Positions 28,047 to 37,496 of a stretch of DNA of 64,000 bases are shown piece after piece (the first letter of the stretch is position 1; every line of letters begins with the position of its first letter). Position numbers and translations under genes: made by a program. Below the pieces are notes generated by a model that was not told where the DNA came from, made no database searches, and was given only the letters and a program-made list of their open reading frames with translations. Location: NCBI GenBank assembly GCA_009784625.1, contig WRBI01000007.1, positions 1 to 64,000 on the forward strand, in the 5' to 3' direction. Source of the stretch: Oscillospiraceae bacterium (lineage in GTDB: Bacteria > Bacillota > Clostridia > Oscillospirales > Ruminococcaceae).

Positions 28047-29551
28047 TAGGAGTTAAGTTTGTCCGACGGCTGTTGCCGGCGCTGCTCGGCCTGCTGATTG
28101 CGGCCTTTTTGGCTATGCCCGGATTTGCCCAGGCCCTGCCCTCTCCCAATGAGAACACAATGGTACACGACTTCGCGAACGTGCTGGATGCCCAAGCCCG
28201 ACAGGTGATCGATCACTTTGGCCGCCAATTCTTTGCGGATACCCAAATTCCGGTCATGATGGTGACGGTCGACTTTACCGGCGGCGAGGATATCCAACAA
28301 TACGCCACCCGCCTGCTCAACGAATGGGGGGTGGGCGACGCCGCCCAAAACAACGGTATGGTCATCCTTTTCAGCATAGGGGATGACAATTACACAACGG
28401 TGATCGGTACCGGGCTTGAAGCAGCATTGCCGGTCGGCGAGATCGCCCGGATGCAGGATATTTACCTTGAACCGGCTTTTGCCGCACAAAACTACTCAGC
28501 GGCGGCCATAAGCTTTTACGGCGCGATGATCACCCACCTGGGCGGCACCTGGCCGGATGCCGCAAGCCCGGGTGCCGGCACACTTGCCCACGAGTTTGTG
28601 ATGAATGATGAGGGCATCCTCTCTCAGGCGGCGGTTGACCAGATCAACGAGCGCAACCGCGCGCAATACCAAATCAACCAAACCGGCGTTTACTTCGTGG
28701 TGGAAAGCCAGATCACCGAGCTTCTTGACATTTACGCCAACTGGATATTTGATCAATATAACCTGGAGGAATCCAGCGTGCTGGTCGTCTTTTCCACAGG
28801 CGACGGCCGTTTTTATACAGTGCCGGGCCGCGATGTGGGCCACCTGCTCTCGGGCGCTTTTTATGACCGGCTTGAGAGCGAGATCATCGGCCCGCCCTTT
28901 GACGCGGGGGATTTTAACGGCGCGGCAATCGCGGCATTGAACGCGATCTTGCCTCTTTTACAAGCACACACACCGCCCGCGCTTGTCTTGCCGGATTCAG
29001 GCGTAACCGGCAATGTCGACCCCGGTCAGGGGCAAGCGGCCAGCGACTTTCAATTCCAGGGCGGCGGCGGTGTGGTGTTCGCACAAACAATCAACATGAT
29101 TGTGATGTTCTTCTTTATTGTGATCATTGTCATCTTAATCTCCGCGCTCTCACGTCCCCGGCGTTTTCGCGGCGGGATGGGTTTTATGCCAATCTACCGG
29201 CGCCGCTGGTTTATGCCCTGGAGCTGGTTTGGTCCGACACTTTTCTTCCGGCATTACGGCAGGAGCTGGCACCGCCCGCCTGTTCAACCGCGCCCCCCGA
29301 GAAACGGCCCGCCCCCCGGTACGCCCGGCAGTTTTGGCGGCGGGTTCGGCAGTATCGGCAACATGTTTGACGGCGGCAGTTCACGCGGGGCGGGGTCCAG
29401 CCGGTCGCACACACCCCGCGGCTTTAACAGCGGCGGCAGCTTTGGCGGTTTCGGCGGCGGCTCGTCAGGCCGCGGTGGCGGTGGCCGCGGCGGTTTTGGC
29501 GGCGGTGGCTTCGGAGGAGGCGGGTTCCGTGGCGGCGGTGGACGGCGTTAA
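28043..29551 (+). CDS. Double TPM-domain secreted/membrane protein with Gly-rich C-terminus
   Basis: Two TPM-like repeats (VHDFANVLDAQARQVIDHF...; MNDEGILSQAAVDQINERN...), TM, C-terminal GGFGGGGFRGGGGRR; coupled start with the LemA-like gene. Confidence 0.8.
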   Translation: MIGVKFVRRLLPALLGLLIAAFLAMPGFAQALPSPNENTMVHDFANVLDAQARQVIDHFGRQFFADTQIPVMMVTVDFTGGEDIQQYATRLLNEWGVGDAAQNNGMVILFSIGDDNYTTVIGTGLEAALPVGEIARMQDIYLEPAFAAQNYSAAAISFYGAMITHLGGTWPDAASPGAGTLAHEFVMNDEGILSQAAVDQINERNRAQYQINQTGVYFVVESQITELLDIYANWIFDQYNLEESSVLVVFSTGDGRFYTVPGRDVGHLLSGAFYDRLESEIIGPPFDAGDFNGAAIAALNAILPLLQAHTPPALVLPDSGVTGNVDPGQGQAASDFQFQGGGGVVFAQTINMIVMFFFIVIIVILISALSRPRRFRGGMGFMPIYRRRWFMPWSWFGPTLFFRHYGRSWHRPPVQPRPPRNGPPPGTPGSFGGGFGSIGNMFDGGSSRGAGSSRSHTPRGFNSGGSFGGFGGGSSGRGGGGRGGFGGGGFGGGGFRGGGGRR

Positions 29552-29664
29552 TCCGTATAATTACGCCCTAATTATCCGTATAGTATAATGTTAGTTGTAT
29601 AATATCTTGCGCTATCTCCAATTAGTATAATATTCAATTCGTATATAACAGGAGGTCATCACAC

Positions 29665-30267
29665 TTGATTTTACAAAACGAAAACACACAGGAAAACGAT
29701 AAAGGGCTGGAAAACATTCTGACCCAGAAGCTTTTGGATGCGCGCTGCATTATGATCAGCGGCGGAGTTGACCAGAAACTGGCCCAAAAGATTTCGACCC
29801 AGCTATTGCTGCTCAGTGAGCTGGGGGACGGGCCGATTAAGCTGTTCATCAACAGCCAGGGCGGCCATGTCGAGGCGGGCGACACCATCCACGACATGAT
29901 TCGGTTTGTAAAGCCGGACGTCTACGTCATCGGCACCGGCTGGGTGGCCAGCGCGGGGGTCAACATCTTTTTGGCCGTGGACACGCCCTACCGCTTTTCG
30001 CTGCCAAACACCCGATATATGATTCACCAGCCCTCCGGCGGGGTGCAGGGTGTGAGCGTGGACATCGCCATCGAAGCCAAAGAGATTCTCAAGATCCGTG
30101 AGCGGATCAACCGCCTGATCAGCCGCCAGACCGGCCAGCCGCTCGAACGGGTACAAAAAGACACCGAGCGCAACTTTTGGATGAGCGCCAAAGAAGCGGT
30201 CGAGTACGGAATTGTCGGCCGGGTGATTTCCTCCCAGGCTGAGTTGGACAGCGTGATTAAAAAGTAA
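29665..30267 (+). CDS. ClpP-like serine protease (atypical ClpP)
   Basis: INSQGGHVEAGDTIHDMIR; GTGWVASAGVNIF (Ser), MIHQPSGG (His), DTERNFWMSAKEAVEYGIV (Asp); TTG start with GGAGG SD. Confidence 0.85.
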   Translation: MILQNENTQENDKGLENILTQKLLDARCIMISGGVDQKLAQKISTQLLLLSELGDGPIKLFINSQGGHVEAGDTIHDMIRFVKPDVYVIGTGWVASAGVNIFLAVDTPYRFSLPNTRYMIHQPSGGVQGVSVDIAIEAKEILKIRERINRLISRQTGQPLERVQKDTERNFWMSAKEAVEYGIVGRVISSQAELDSVIKK

Positions 30268-30450
30268 ATATCCGGCGGCTTTCGCGCTGTAATGTTTTGG
30301 CGCTCCGGCAGGTTTACTTGCAGTCAAGGGCTCGCTGCGGCATTGATCACGACGGCTGTCTCACAAAAAAAGGTTGACGAATTCCCGCGATCCCTGTACA
30401 ATAGTAGAGTTGATCAAAATCTACTGAACCGAATAATGAGGTGACTGATA

Positions 30451-31344
30451 ATGATTTTAAAGAAAAAACATTTGGCTTTAGTGCTCACGCTTGCTCTGGT
30501 GGTGGCACTCTTCGCGGCCTGCGGACCGCGGGGAGATACGACCGATGACAACAATGAACCGACGCCCGGGCCGGACAACGGCAACCTTGAATTTGAGCGC
30601 ACATTCGCCGATATAACACCCGACTGGTCCTACGAGATCGAAGACCGCTACTCTTACAACGACCACACGGTCGGCTGGCTGGACGTGCCCGGCACAAACA
30701 TCAGTGACGTGGTGGTGCGAAACCCGGAAGACCGCAACAACCTTTATTATCTGCGCCGGAACTTTCAGCGTGAGTTTTATTTCAACGGCATCTTTTACAT
30801 CGATTTTCGCGCCGACCTCGGCCCAACCCGGGACTACCTGGGCGTAAACACAACCATCTACGGCCATGCAATGACCGATGACCCCGAACACCCCGACTTC
30901 GACATCATGTTCGGTCAGCTGCACAAATTCCGTGACCTCGATTTTACCAGCCAGAATCCCTACATATTCTTCTCACTGCCCGAAGAAAACCTGGCCTTTG
31001 AGATCATCGCTATCTTCTACGGAAATTCGGACAACCCGGCTTTCTCATACAACGATAACCCGGCCAACGCCGAAGACTTTATCCACGTTATCGAGGAGAC
31101 CGTGCTCCCCCGTTCACTTTTCCACTATGACGGCGTACTCAGCCCGGATGACCGATTCCTGACCCTTTCCACCTGCATTTACAACCCGACCGGCGGCGTG
31201 ACCCTGCTCCACCACAGCGAAACCCAATACCGCTTTGGCATTATGGCCAGGCTACTTGACCCGGACGCACCCGTTCGCGGCTACAGAGAATTCGCAGTCA
31301 ACGAAGAGCGCATTGTTGACCCGGACGGCCACTGGCCGCGATAA
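30451..31344 (+). CDS. Class B sortase carrying a lipoprotein signal peptide
   Basis: LFAACGPRG lipobox; VGWLDVPGTNISDVVV, IYGHAMTD (His), TLSTCIY (Cys), YRFGIMARL (Arg). Confidence 0.85.
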   Translation: MILKKKHLALVLTLALVVALFAACGPRGDTTDDNNEPTPGPDNGNLEFERTFADITPDWSYEIEDRYSYNDHTVGWLDVPGTNISDVVVRNPEDRNNLYYLRRNFQREFYFNGIFYIDFRADLGPTRDYLGVNTTIYGHAMTDDPEHPDFDIMFGQLHKFRDLDFTSQNPYIFFSLPEENLAFEIIAIFYGNSDNPAFSYNDNPANAEDFIHVIEETVLPRSLFHYDGVLSPDDRFLTLSTCIYNPTGGVTLLHHSETQYRFGIMARLLDPDAPVRGYREFAVNEERIVDPDGHWPR

Positions 31345-31356
31345 ACGCAGACACAA

Positions 31357-31391
31357 AGGACGCCCGCCGCAATGGCAGCGTCCTTTTTTTA
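31357..31391 (+). terminator. Terminator hairpin with T-tract
   Basis: AAAGGACGC...GCGTCCTTTTTTT. Confidence 0.8.
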
Positions 31392-31487
31392 TGGCAGCTA
31401 ACCACACATATTTTGTATATAATCTAGCATTCAGGCGAATACGCGAGATAACCAGCGCTAATCTCAAAATTTCGCCTGATTTTCACC

Positions 31488-31547
31488 TTGCCCATATCTT
31501 GGTGGTTGTGTATAATGTCGTTAAGGTCAAAGATAGTCAAAGTCAAA
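31488..31547 (+). promoter_or_regulatory. Sigma-A-like promoter plus CtsR operator upstream of ctsR-mcsA-clpC
   Basis: TTGCCC-17-TATAAT (31488-31516) and heptad repeat GGTCAAA-GAT-AGTCAAA (31525-31541) followed by an overlapping AGTCAAA. Confidence 0.85.
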
Positions 31548-31570
31548 AATGTAAAGGGAGAACTGATGGT

Positions 31571-32029
31571 ATGGCAGTAAGTGATATCATCGCCACTTTT
31601 ATCTGTGAGCGGATTGAGCGTGAAGACGGCTGCGCCGAGTTACAGCGAACCGAGCTGGCCACCCGGTTCAAATGTGTGCCCAGCCAGATCAACTATGTGC
31701 TCTCCACCCGCTTTTCACCCGAGCACGGATATATTGTCGAAAGCAGGCGGGGCGGCGGCGGCTATATTCGGATACGAAAGGTCAGGCAAAGTCAAGACCA
31801 GATGGTCATGTCCACCGTCAACGCGGTCGGCGGCGAGATCAGCTATACTTTGGCCCGTGCTTTTCTCATCAACTTAGCTGATGCGGGGGCGGTGAGCGGG
31901 CCGGTCGCCCGGCTGATCGAGTCGGCCCTGAGCGAATCTACATTGCGGGCCGCGCCGCCCGTCGTCCGCGATCACCTGCGGGCGGCTATCTTCAAGCAAA
32001 TGTTGGTACAAGCGCTCAGTGAGGGCTAA
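31571..32029 (+). CDS. ctsR: CtsR transcriptional repressor
   Basis: MAVSDIIATFICERI...CVPSQINYVLSTRFSPEHGYIVESRRGGGGYIRI. Confidence 0.95.
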   Translation: MAVSDIIATFICERIEREDGCAELQRTELATRFKCVPSQINYVLSTRFSPEHGYIVESRRGGGGYIRIRKVRQSQDQMVMSTVNAVGGEISYTLARAFLINLADAGAVSGPVARLIESALSESTLRAAPPVVRDHLRAAIFKQMLVQALSEG

Positions 32030-32173
32030 ACCGCTAAAGGAAATCGACCAAGTGACCGAAGAATCAGTAATGGAAAAATGCATCGCGTTAATCCTTGCGT
32101 CAAAACCAACATCAAGCTGACATTATAAGCGCAAACCTATACATCCCACCCAATGCAGTAAGGAGGATTTATT

Positions 32174-32569
32174 ATGAAGTGCTACAACTGTGGACAAAAC
32201 GAGGCAGACGATCGCCTATTGGTCAACTACATGGGTCACGCGGGGGAGGTTTATTTGTGCAGCGCCTGTCTGCACAGCTTTAAGCAGTACGCGTCCTCTA
32301 TTCTGCAAGAAGCCTGGCGAAAGAGCACAGCCTCGGCACAGCCCTATGCCTGGCCAAACTTTGAGATGCGCCTGCCCGAAGACCAAACACCCGACAAGCA
32401 AAACCACGAACACTTCCCGCTGGATGCGGGGGAGGACATAAAACTAAAACGCCGGCTGACCCAGCTCAAAGAAGAGCTGAAGTCGGCGGTAAAGGCTGAG
32501 GATTATGAATCAGCCGCCACCATCCGGGACGAAATCTACCGGATCGAAAAGGAGGTTTGCGTACAATGA
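32174..32569 (+). CDS. mcsA: McsA-like zinc-finger/UvrB-UvrC motif protein
   Basis: CYNCG...CSAC; C-terminal LKRRLTQLKEELKSAVKAEDYESAATIRDEIYRIEKE. Confidence 0.88.
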   Translation: MKCYNCGQNEADDRLLVNYMGHAGEVYLCSACLHSFKQYASSILQEAWRKSTASAQPYAWPNFEMRLPEDQTPDKQNHEHFPLDAGEDIKLKRRLTQLKEELKSAVKAEDYESAATIRDEIYRIEKEVCVQ

Positions 32570-35037
32570 TACATAAAGATGTATTCTCTGACCAGACTAA
32601 GGAGACCATGCAGACCGCTTTTCGTTTTGCGGTCAAATCCCGCCACAGCTTTGTGGGCAGCGAGCATATCCTTTGGAGTATAAGCCGCCATAGCGAGAGC
32701 CACGCGGCCTCCAAGGCGCTGCACGCACTCGGGCTGGACAACACCCTGGTCGCCCAGGTAATCGCCCGTTACAATCAAGACCACGAAACCACATCTTTGC
32801 AGGTACAAGGACTGTCCCCCGACGCCGAGCGGGTGCTTGAGCTGGCCGAAGTACAGGCCCGCAAGCTTGGCCACAAGCGGGTAGACCCCGAACACATCCT
32901 GCTCGGCATCTTGCAGGAAAAAAACTGTGTGGCCGCTAAAATTATTGTCTCAACCGGAATCGAGCTGGATGATCTGGCCTCCAAGCTATTGAGCACACTG
33001 GGCAAAAGCTGGCCGGAGTCACAGCGCCAGAGCACAGACAAAAAAGAACCGTCCGCCGGCAACGCCCTGGCCCAATACAGCCGCGACTTAACCCTGATGG
33101 CGTCCGAGAACAAGCTGGACCCGGTCATCGGCCGGGAAGAAGAAATCGCGCGGCTGGTGCAAATCCTTTCCCGCCGGACCAAAAACAACCCGGTCCTGAT
33201 TGGCGAACCGGGGGTAGGCAAAACTGCCATCGCCGAGGGGCTGGCACAGCGGATCGTAAACGGGGTCATCCCCGAGACGCTGAGCGGCAAGCGGCTGCTC
33301 ATGCTTGATCTGACCAAGATGGTATCCGGCGCAAAGTTTCGCGGCGACTTCGAAGAGCGGATCAAAGGCTGTATCGAGGAAGCTTCGGCTGACGGCAACG
33401 TCATCCTGTTCATCGACGAGATGCACACGCTGATCGGCACAGGGGCGGCTGAGGGCTCGATGGACGCAGCCAACATCCTCAAACCGGCGCTCAGCCGGGG
33501 AGAACTTCAAGTGGTCGGCGCAACCACACTCGCCGAATACCGAAAACAAATCGAAAAAGATTCGGCGCTTGAGCGCCGGTTCCAGTCCATCCACGTACAA
33601 GAGCCCTCACAGGAGGACGCAATCCAGATTCTGTACGGCCTGCGTGACCGGTATGAAGCGCACCACAGCCTGACCATCACCGACCAGGCCATCGAAACCG
33701 CGGTCAAGATGAGCGCGCGGTACATACAGGATCGATACCTACCCGATAAGGCCATCGACTTGGTGGACGAAGCGGCCTCCCGTCTGCGTACCGGCAACAT
33801 GGCTATCTCCCCCGACCTCAAAGAGTTGGAAGAGGAAATATTAAAGCTGGGCGCCGAAAAAGAAACTGCGGTAGAAAGCCAACTCTTCGAGCAGGCCGCG
33901 TTTTTGCGCGACCGTCAAAATGAACTGCGCCAGAGGCTGGAAGAAAAGCGCACACAGGCAAGCACAGTCGGTGAGATGGAAGTAACCGCCGAAGACATCG
34001 CCGCCGTTGTGGGTGTTTGGACGGGGATTCCCGTCACCATGCTCACACAAGACGAGAGCGAACGGCTGCTGAATCTGGAAGAAACGCTGCACGCCCGGGT
34101 GGTCGGCCAAACTGAGGCGGTAACCGCCGTGGCCAAAGCCATCCGCCGGGGACGGGTGGGGCTGAAAGACCCTAAACGGCCGATGGGCGCTTTCCTCTTC
34201 TTAGGGCCAACCGGGGTGGGCAAAACCGAGCTGACCAAAGCGCTGGCCCACACCATCTTCCAAGACGAAAACGCCATGATTCGGGTAGATATGAGTGAGT
34301 TCATGGAGCGCCACACCGTCTCAAAGCTGATCGGCTCACCCCCCGGCTATGTCGGGTATGACGACGGCGGCCAGCTGACCGAGAAAGTTCGGCGCAAACC
34401 GTACAGCGTCATCCTGTTCGACGAGATCGAAAAGGCACACCCCGACGTTTGGAGCATCCTGCTGCAAATCATGGAGGATGGCCGGTTAACCGACGCCCAC
34501 GGACGATGCGTTGACTTTAAAAACGCGATCATCGTCATGACCTCTAACCTGGGCGCAAGGAACATCACCGACGGCAAAAAATCGCTGGGCTTTTCGGCCG
34601 ACCCGGCCAAGTCAAGCGGTGTGCTGACCGGCGAAGAGCTGCGCGGCCAAGTGATGAAAGACCTCAAGGACGCGTTCAAGCCCGAGTTCCTTAACCGGAT
34701 TGACGACATCATCGTTTTCCACCAGCTGACCGGCGAGCAGATACGCCAGATTGCCGAGATCATGCTTTCCTCCCTCAAAGTGAGGATGCGCGAGATGGGG
34801 ATCGAGCTGACCGTGGACGAGAATGCGCTGGCGCTGCTGGCCGAGCGGGGATTCGACCCCAAGTTTGGGGCACGGCCGCTGCGCCGGGTGATTCAGTCAG
34901 CCATCGAGGACGCCGCGGCTACAAAGCTGCTGGACGGCAAGTTTGGCGAGGGCGACCAGATGCTGGTCACAGTGCGCGACGGTGAGATCGACATCCAAAA
35001 GAAGGTGGCGGCACATCCGCTCGCACTCTTGACCTAA
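32566..35037 (+). CDS. clpC: ClpC-type AAA+ ATPase
   Basis: Clp N-domain; GEPGVGKTAIAEGLA, GPTGVGKTELTKALA; UVR segment; ATGA overlap with mcsA. Confidence 0.97.
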   Translation: MIHKDVFSDQTKETMQTAFRFAVKSRHSFVGSEHILWSISRHSESHAASKALHALGLDNTLVAQVIARYNQDHETTSLQVQGLSPDAERVLELAEVQARKLGHKRVDPEHILLGILQEKNCVAAKIIVSTGIELDDLASKLLSTLGKSWPESQRQSTDKKEPSAGNALAQYSRDLTLMASENKLDPVIGREEEIARLVQILSRRTKNNPVLIGEPGVGKTAIAEGLAQRIVNGVIPETLSGKRLLMLDLTKMVSGAKFRGDFEERIKGCIEEASADGNVILFIDEMHTLIGTGAAEGSMDAANILKPALSRGELQVVGATTLAEYRKQIEKDSALERRFQSIHVQEPSQEDAIQILYGLRDRYEAHHSLTITDQAIETAVKMSARYIQDRYLPDKAIDLVDEAASRLRTGNMAISPDLKELEEEILKLGAEKETAVESQLFEQAAFLRDRQNELRQRLEEKRTQASTVGEMEVTAEDIAAVVGVWTGIPVTMLTQDESERLLNLEETLHARVVGQTEAVTAVAKAIRRGRVGLKDPKRPMGAFLFLGPTGVGKTELTKALAHTIFQDENAMIRVDMSEFMERHTVSKLIGSPPGYVGYDDGGQLTEKVRRKPYSVILFDEIEKAHPDVWSILLQIMEDGRLTDAHGRCVDFKNAIIVMTSNLGARNITDGKKSLGFSADPAKSSGVLTGEELRGQVMKDLKDAFKPEFLNRIDDIIVFHQLTGEQIRQIAEIMLSSLKVRMREMGIELTVDENALALLAERGFDPKFGARPLRRVIQSAIEDAAATKLLDGKFGEGDQMLVTVRDGEIDIQKKVAAHPLALLT

Positions 35038-35052
35038 CCATAGTTATATAAC

Positions 35053-35088
35053 ACAGCCGTCACTGGAATTTTTTCCAATGACGGCTGT
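35053..35088 (+). terminator. Terminator hairpin
   Basis: ACAGCCGTCACTGGAATTTTTTCCAATGACGGCTGT. Confidence 0.85.
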
Positions 35089-35122
35089 ATGTCTATATAC
35101 GGTTCTTGTGTAAAAACTAATC

Positions 35123-35193
35123 TAAGAACCTGTAATCAATACGAAAAACGCTCCCGATCCGGCGGTTTTCCCGCTATTAAATACAGGCTCTTA
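35123..35193. repeat. Internally deleted MITE-like element (family A, about 71 bp)
   Basis: TAAGAACCTGTAATCAATACGAAAAACGCTCCCGATCCGGCGG...AATACAGGCTCTTA; same left half as 62904. Confidence 0.8.
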
Positions 35194-35217
35194 TGGTTGA
35201 GCACCGGGAGGTCGCAA

Positions 35218-36474
35218 ATGGAGTTTCAAATGGTGGTTTTACCGCTAATTTGCGGTGAAATGACGGTGGAGGCCTATCTTTTTCGCTATCTCAAAAACGG
35301 AGATTTGTTCGAGGGCTGGCGGGCATCCGGCGCCTTTCCGCCTGACGCCCCCTTTGCGCCTCTGGAGATGATTGATAAGACCGGGCTGGACGCTTTCGCT
35401 ATGAGTAAGCCGGCGTTCCTGCCCATTCGCGCGGACGTTTTACTCGATCAGCCGCAGCAGGGCTGGCCTAAGCCGGCCGAGCGGGTGATCTTTCTGCTTG
35501 AGGGGCGCGCCGACCTTTCCCCGCCCTATCTTGCAAAAATGGCACAGCTGCGCGCCGAGGGTTATCGGTTTGCCCTGCAAAACCCGGATAGCATAGGTGA
35601 GTGCGGCGGAACCCTCAGGCTCTGTGACTGGGTCTTCCTTTCCGGGCAGCCACAAGACAACGAGCGCACCCGTGAGGTTTTTCGCGACTTGCGCGTGCTC
35701 TATCCCGACATCCGCCTGGTGGCCGAAAAAATTGAGACCCGCGGCGACTTCGACCGGATCGACCGGGCTGACTACGCACTTTTTGAGGTGCATTTTCCGC
35801 TCGCGCCCGGCGGGGATTCGCTTCTTCCACAAAGGGCGGGCGCAGCCGGCTTTTTGCGGGTGACGCTGGCCGCAAATTACGACCGCGAACAGATCGCGCA
35901 GACCATCAAGCGGGACCCGGCCCTGACCGCCTCTCTACTTCGGATGGTGAGCGCACCGCGGCTGGGTGCGCGGGTAAAGATCAAAACGGTTGAACACGCG
36001 CTCTTTTTGCTCGGACAGTGGGAGGTTCGCAAATGGGCGGTCGCCGCTACCGCCGCGCTGGACAGCAACCCGCCGGGCGAAGTCGCGCGCACCGCGCTCT
36101 TGCGGGCAAAGTTTGCCGAAAACCTGGCCCCGCTCTTTGATCTCGACCATCAGGCCGAAGAACTCTTTCTGCTTGGGTTTTGCGCCTCGCTCGACCTGCT
36201 ATACGACTTACCTCTTGAACGGGCGATCAAGCTGGTCATGCCGTCCGATCAGGTTGTACAGGCGCTGTGCGAAAATTCCGGACCGTTTCATCCGATATGC
36301 GCGCTCATTTCAAGTTACCTGCGGGCAGACTGGCCGACCGTGGCCCGACAGGTGATCTTGGACGACCTTTCCGAAACCGGCTTGCGTGCGGCCTATCTGG
36401 ATGCCTTAGCTTGGTCAAGCGGCCTTGTCCTGCAAGCCGAACACAGAGAGGCGGCCTCGCCTGCTCATCTATAA
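35218..36474 (+). CDS. YuxH-like EAL(degenerate)-HDOD protein
   Basis: HDOD segment TIKRDPALTASLLRMVSAPRLGARVKIKTVEHALFLLGQWEVRKWAVAATA. Confidence 0.7.
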   Translation: MEFQMVVLPLICGEMTVEAYLFRYLKNGDLFEGWRASGAFPPDAPFAPLEMIDKTGLDAFAMSKPAFLPIRADVLLDQPQQGWPKPAERVIFLLEGRADLSPPYLAKMAQLRAEGYRFALQNPDSIGECGGTLRLCDWVFLSGQPQDNERTREVFRDLRVLYPDIRLVAEKIETRGDFDRIDRADYALFEVHFPLAPGGDSLLPQRAGAAGFLRVTLAANYDREQIAQTIKRDPALTASLLRMVSAPRLGARVKIKTVEHALFLLGQWEVRKWAVAATAALDSNPPGEVARTALLRAKFAENLAPLFDLDHQAEELFLLGFCASLDLLYDLPLERAIKLVMPSDQVVQALCENSGPFHPICALISSYLRADWPTVARQVILDDLSETGLRAAYLDALAWSSGLVLQAEHREAASPAHL

Positions 36475-36489
36475 AGATAGATGAGCAGG
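36460..36489. terminator. Perfect 13-bp hairpin at gene end
   Basis: CCTGCTCATCTAT-AAAG-ATAGATGAGCAGG. Confidence 0.75.
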
Positions 36490-36598
36490 TTATTCCACTT
36501 CCAGCTCGCCCTTGACAACTTCTTTCGGCTCTTTTCCAGTCAAAAGAATTATGACGGAGATTTTGAGGCATTTCGCGAAGTGTCAGTAAGTCCTCACT

Positions 36599-36802
36599 AG
36601 GGCGTGTTGACACAAAGCTGAACGCCCGTATTTTGGTGAATTTTGAGCCTTTCTTCGTTGTCGTTACAAAGTACTGACGATGAGCGCCCATACAGCGAAG
36701 AGTCTCAGCGGGAATACATATAGTATTCCTTCCTCCTCCGCCTTGAAATGCTCGAAAATTCACTCAAAATCCGTGCATTCTCATTTGTGTCAACACACCC
36801 TA
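36599..36802. mobile_element. MITE-like element (family B, about 204 bp)
   Basis: Terminal inverted repeats TAGGGCGTGTTGACACAAA / TTTGTGTCAACACACCCTA (18/19); inner palindrome GGGAATACATATAGTATTCC; no transposase ORF. Confidence 0.85.
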
Positions 36803-36808
36803 ACTGAT

Positions 36809-37480
36809 TCACCCTATTTCAAAGCGATAACCTTTGTCCCGCTCGGTTGTGATCGTATATCCCGAACCCTCGATTTTTTTCCGAACTTTAGACAAGGCGA
36901 CCCGAAACGCATTGTCGTTCCCGGCCATTGGCTGTCCCCATGCTTCCTGGTATAGAAACTCCGGGCTTAGTACTTTGTTTTCGTATTTTACAAAAATACT
37001 CAGCAGAGAAAACTCGATGTTTGGGCTCAGCCCGATGTCTACGCCATTTATATAGGCACGATTCGAATTGATGTGAAGGGCTAGCGCGCCTTTTGTGATA
37101 ACATTCGGTAATTTTTCTGCCCGGCGAATCAGCGCATCGATCCGCGCCCCCAATATGGGCAAAGAGTATGGCTTGGGTATATAATCATCGCAGCCGCAAG
37201 CCAAGCCTTCCAAAACATCCTGCTCGTCTTTACTGTTGGTAAGGGCGATAACCGGGACAACCGATGTCTTTCTCAGCTCGCGCAGAAAATCAAGCCCGTT
37301 GCCATCCGGAAGGTGTATGTCCAGGATGATCAGGTCAGGCATAGCATGGTTTATCGACTCCCGAGCCGCGGCGATGGTCGCAGCCATCCGGACATGAAAA
37401 CCTTTGGATTCTAAAAGCGGCTTGTTCATCATTTGCACCGCCGGATTATCCTCTACGCACAGTATCGTCTTTTTCTCCAT
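36809..37480 (-). CDS. OmpR-family response regulator
   Basis: ILCVEDNPAVQMMNKPLL...LIILDIHLPDGNGLDFLREL; winged-helix C-terminus DNAFRVALSKVRKKIEGSGYTITTERDKGYRFEI. Confidence 0.93.
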   Translation of the reverse strand: MEKKTILCVEDNPAVQMMNKPLLESKGFHVRMAATIAAARESINHAMPDLIILDIHLPDGNGLDFLRELRKTSVVPVIALTNSKDEQDVLEGLACGCDDYIPKPYSLPILGARIDALIRRAEKLPNVITKGALALHINSNRAYINGVDIGLSPNIEFSLLSIFVKYENKVLSPEFLYQEAWGQPMAGNDNAFRVALSKVRKKIEGSGYTITTERDKGYRFEIG

Positions 37481-37496
37481 TTTCGATTCTCCATTC

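Noticed and set aside
35089-35217. N-terminal extension of the EAL-HDOD ORF
   Set aside because: Reads through a terminator hairpin and a MITE derivative; true start most likely 35218
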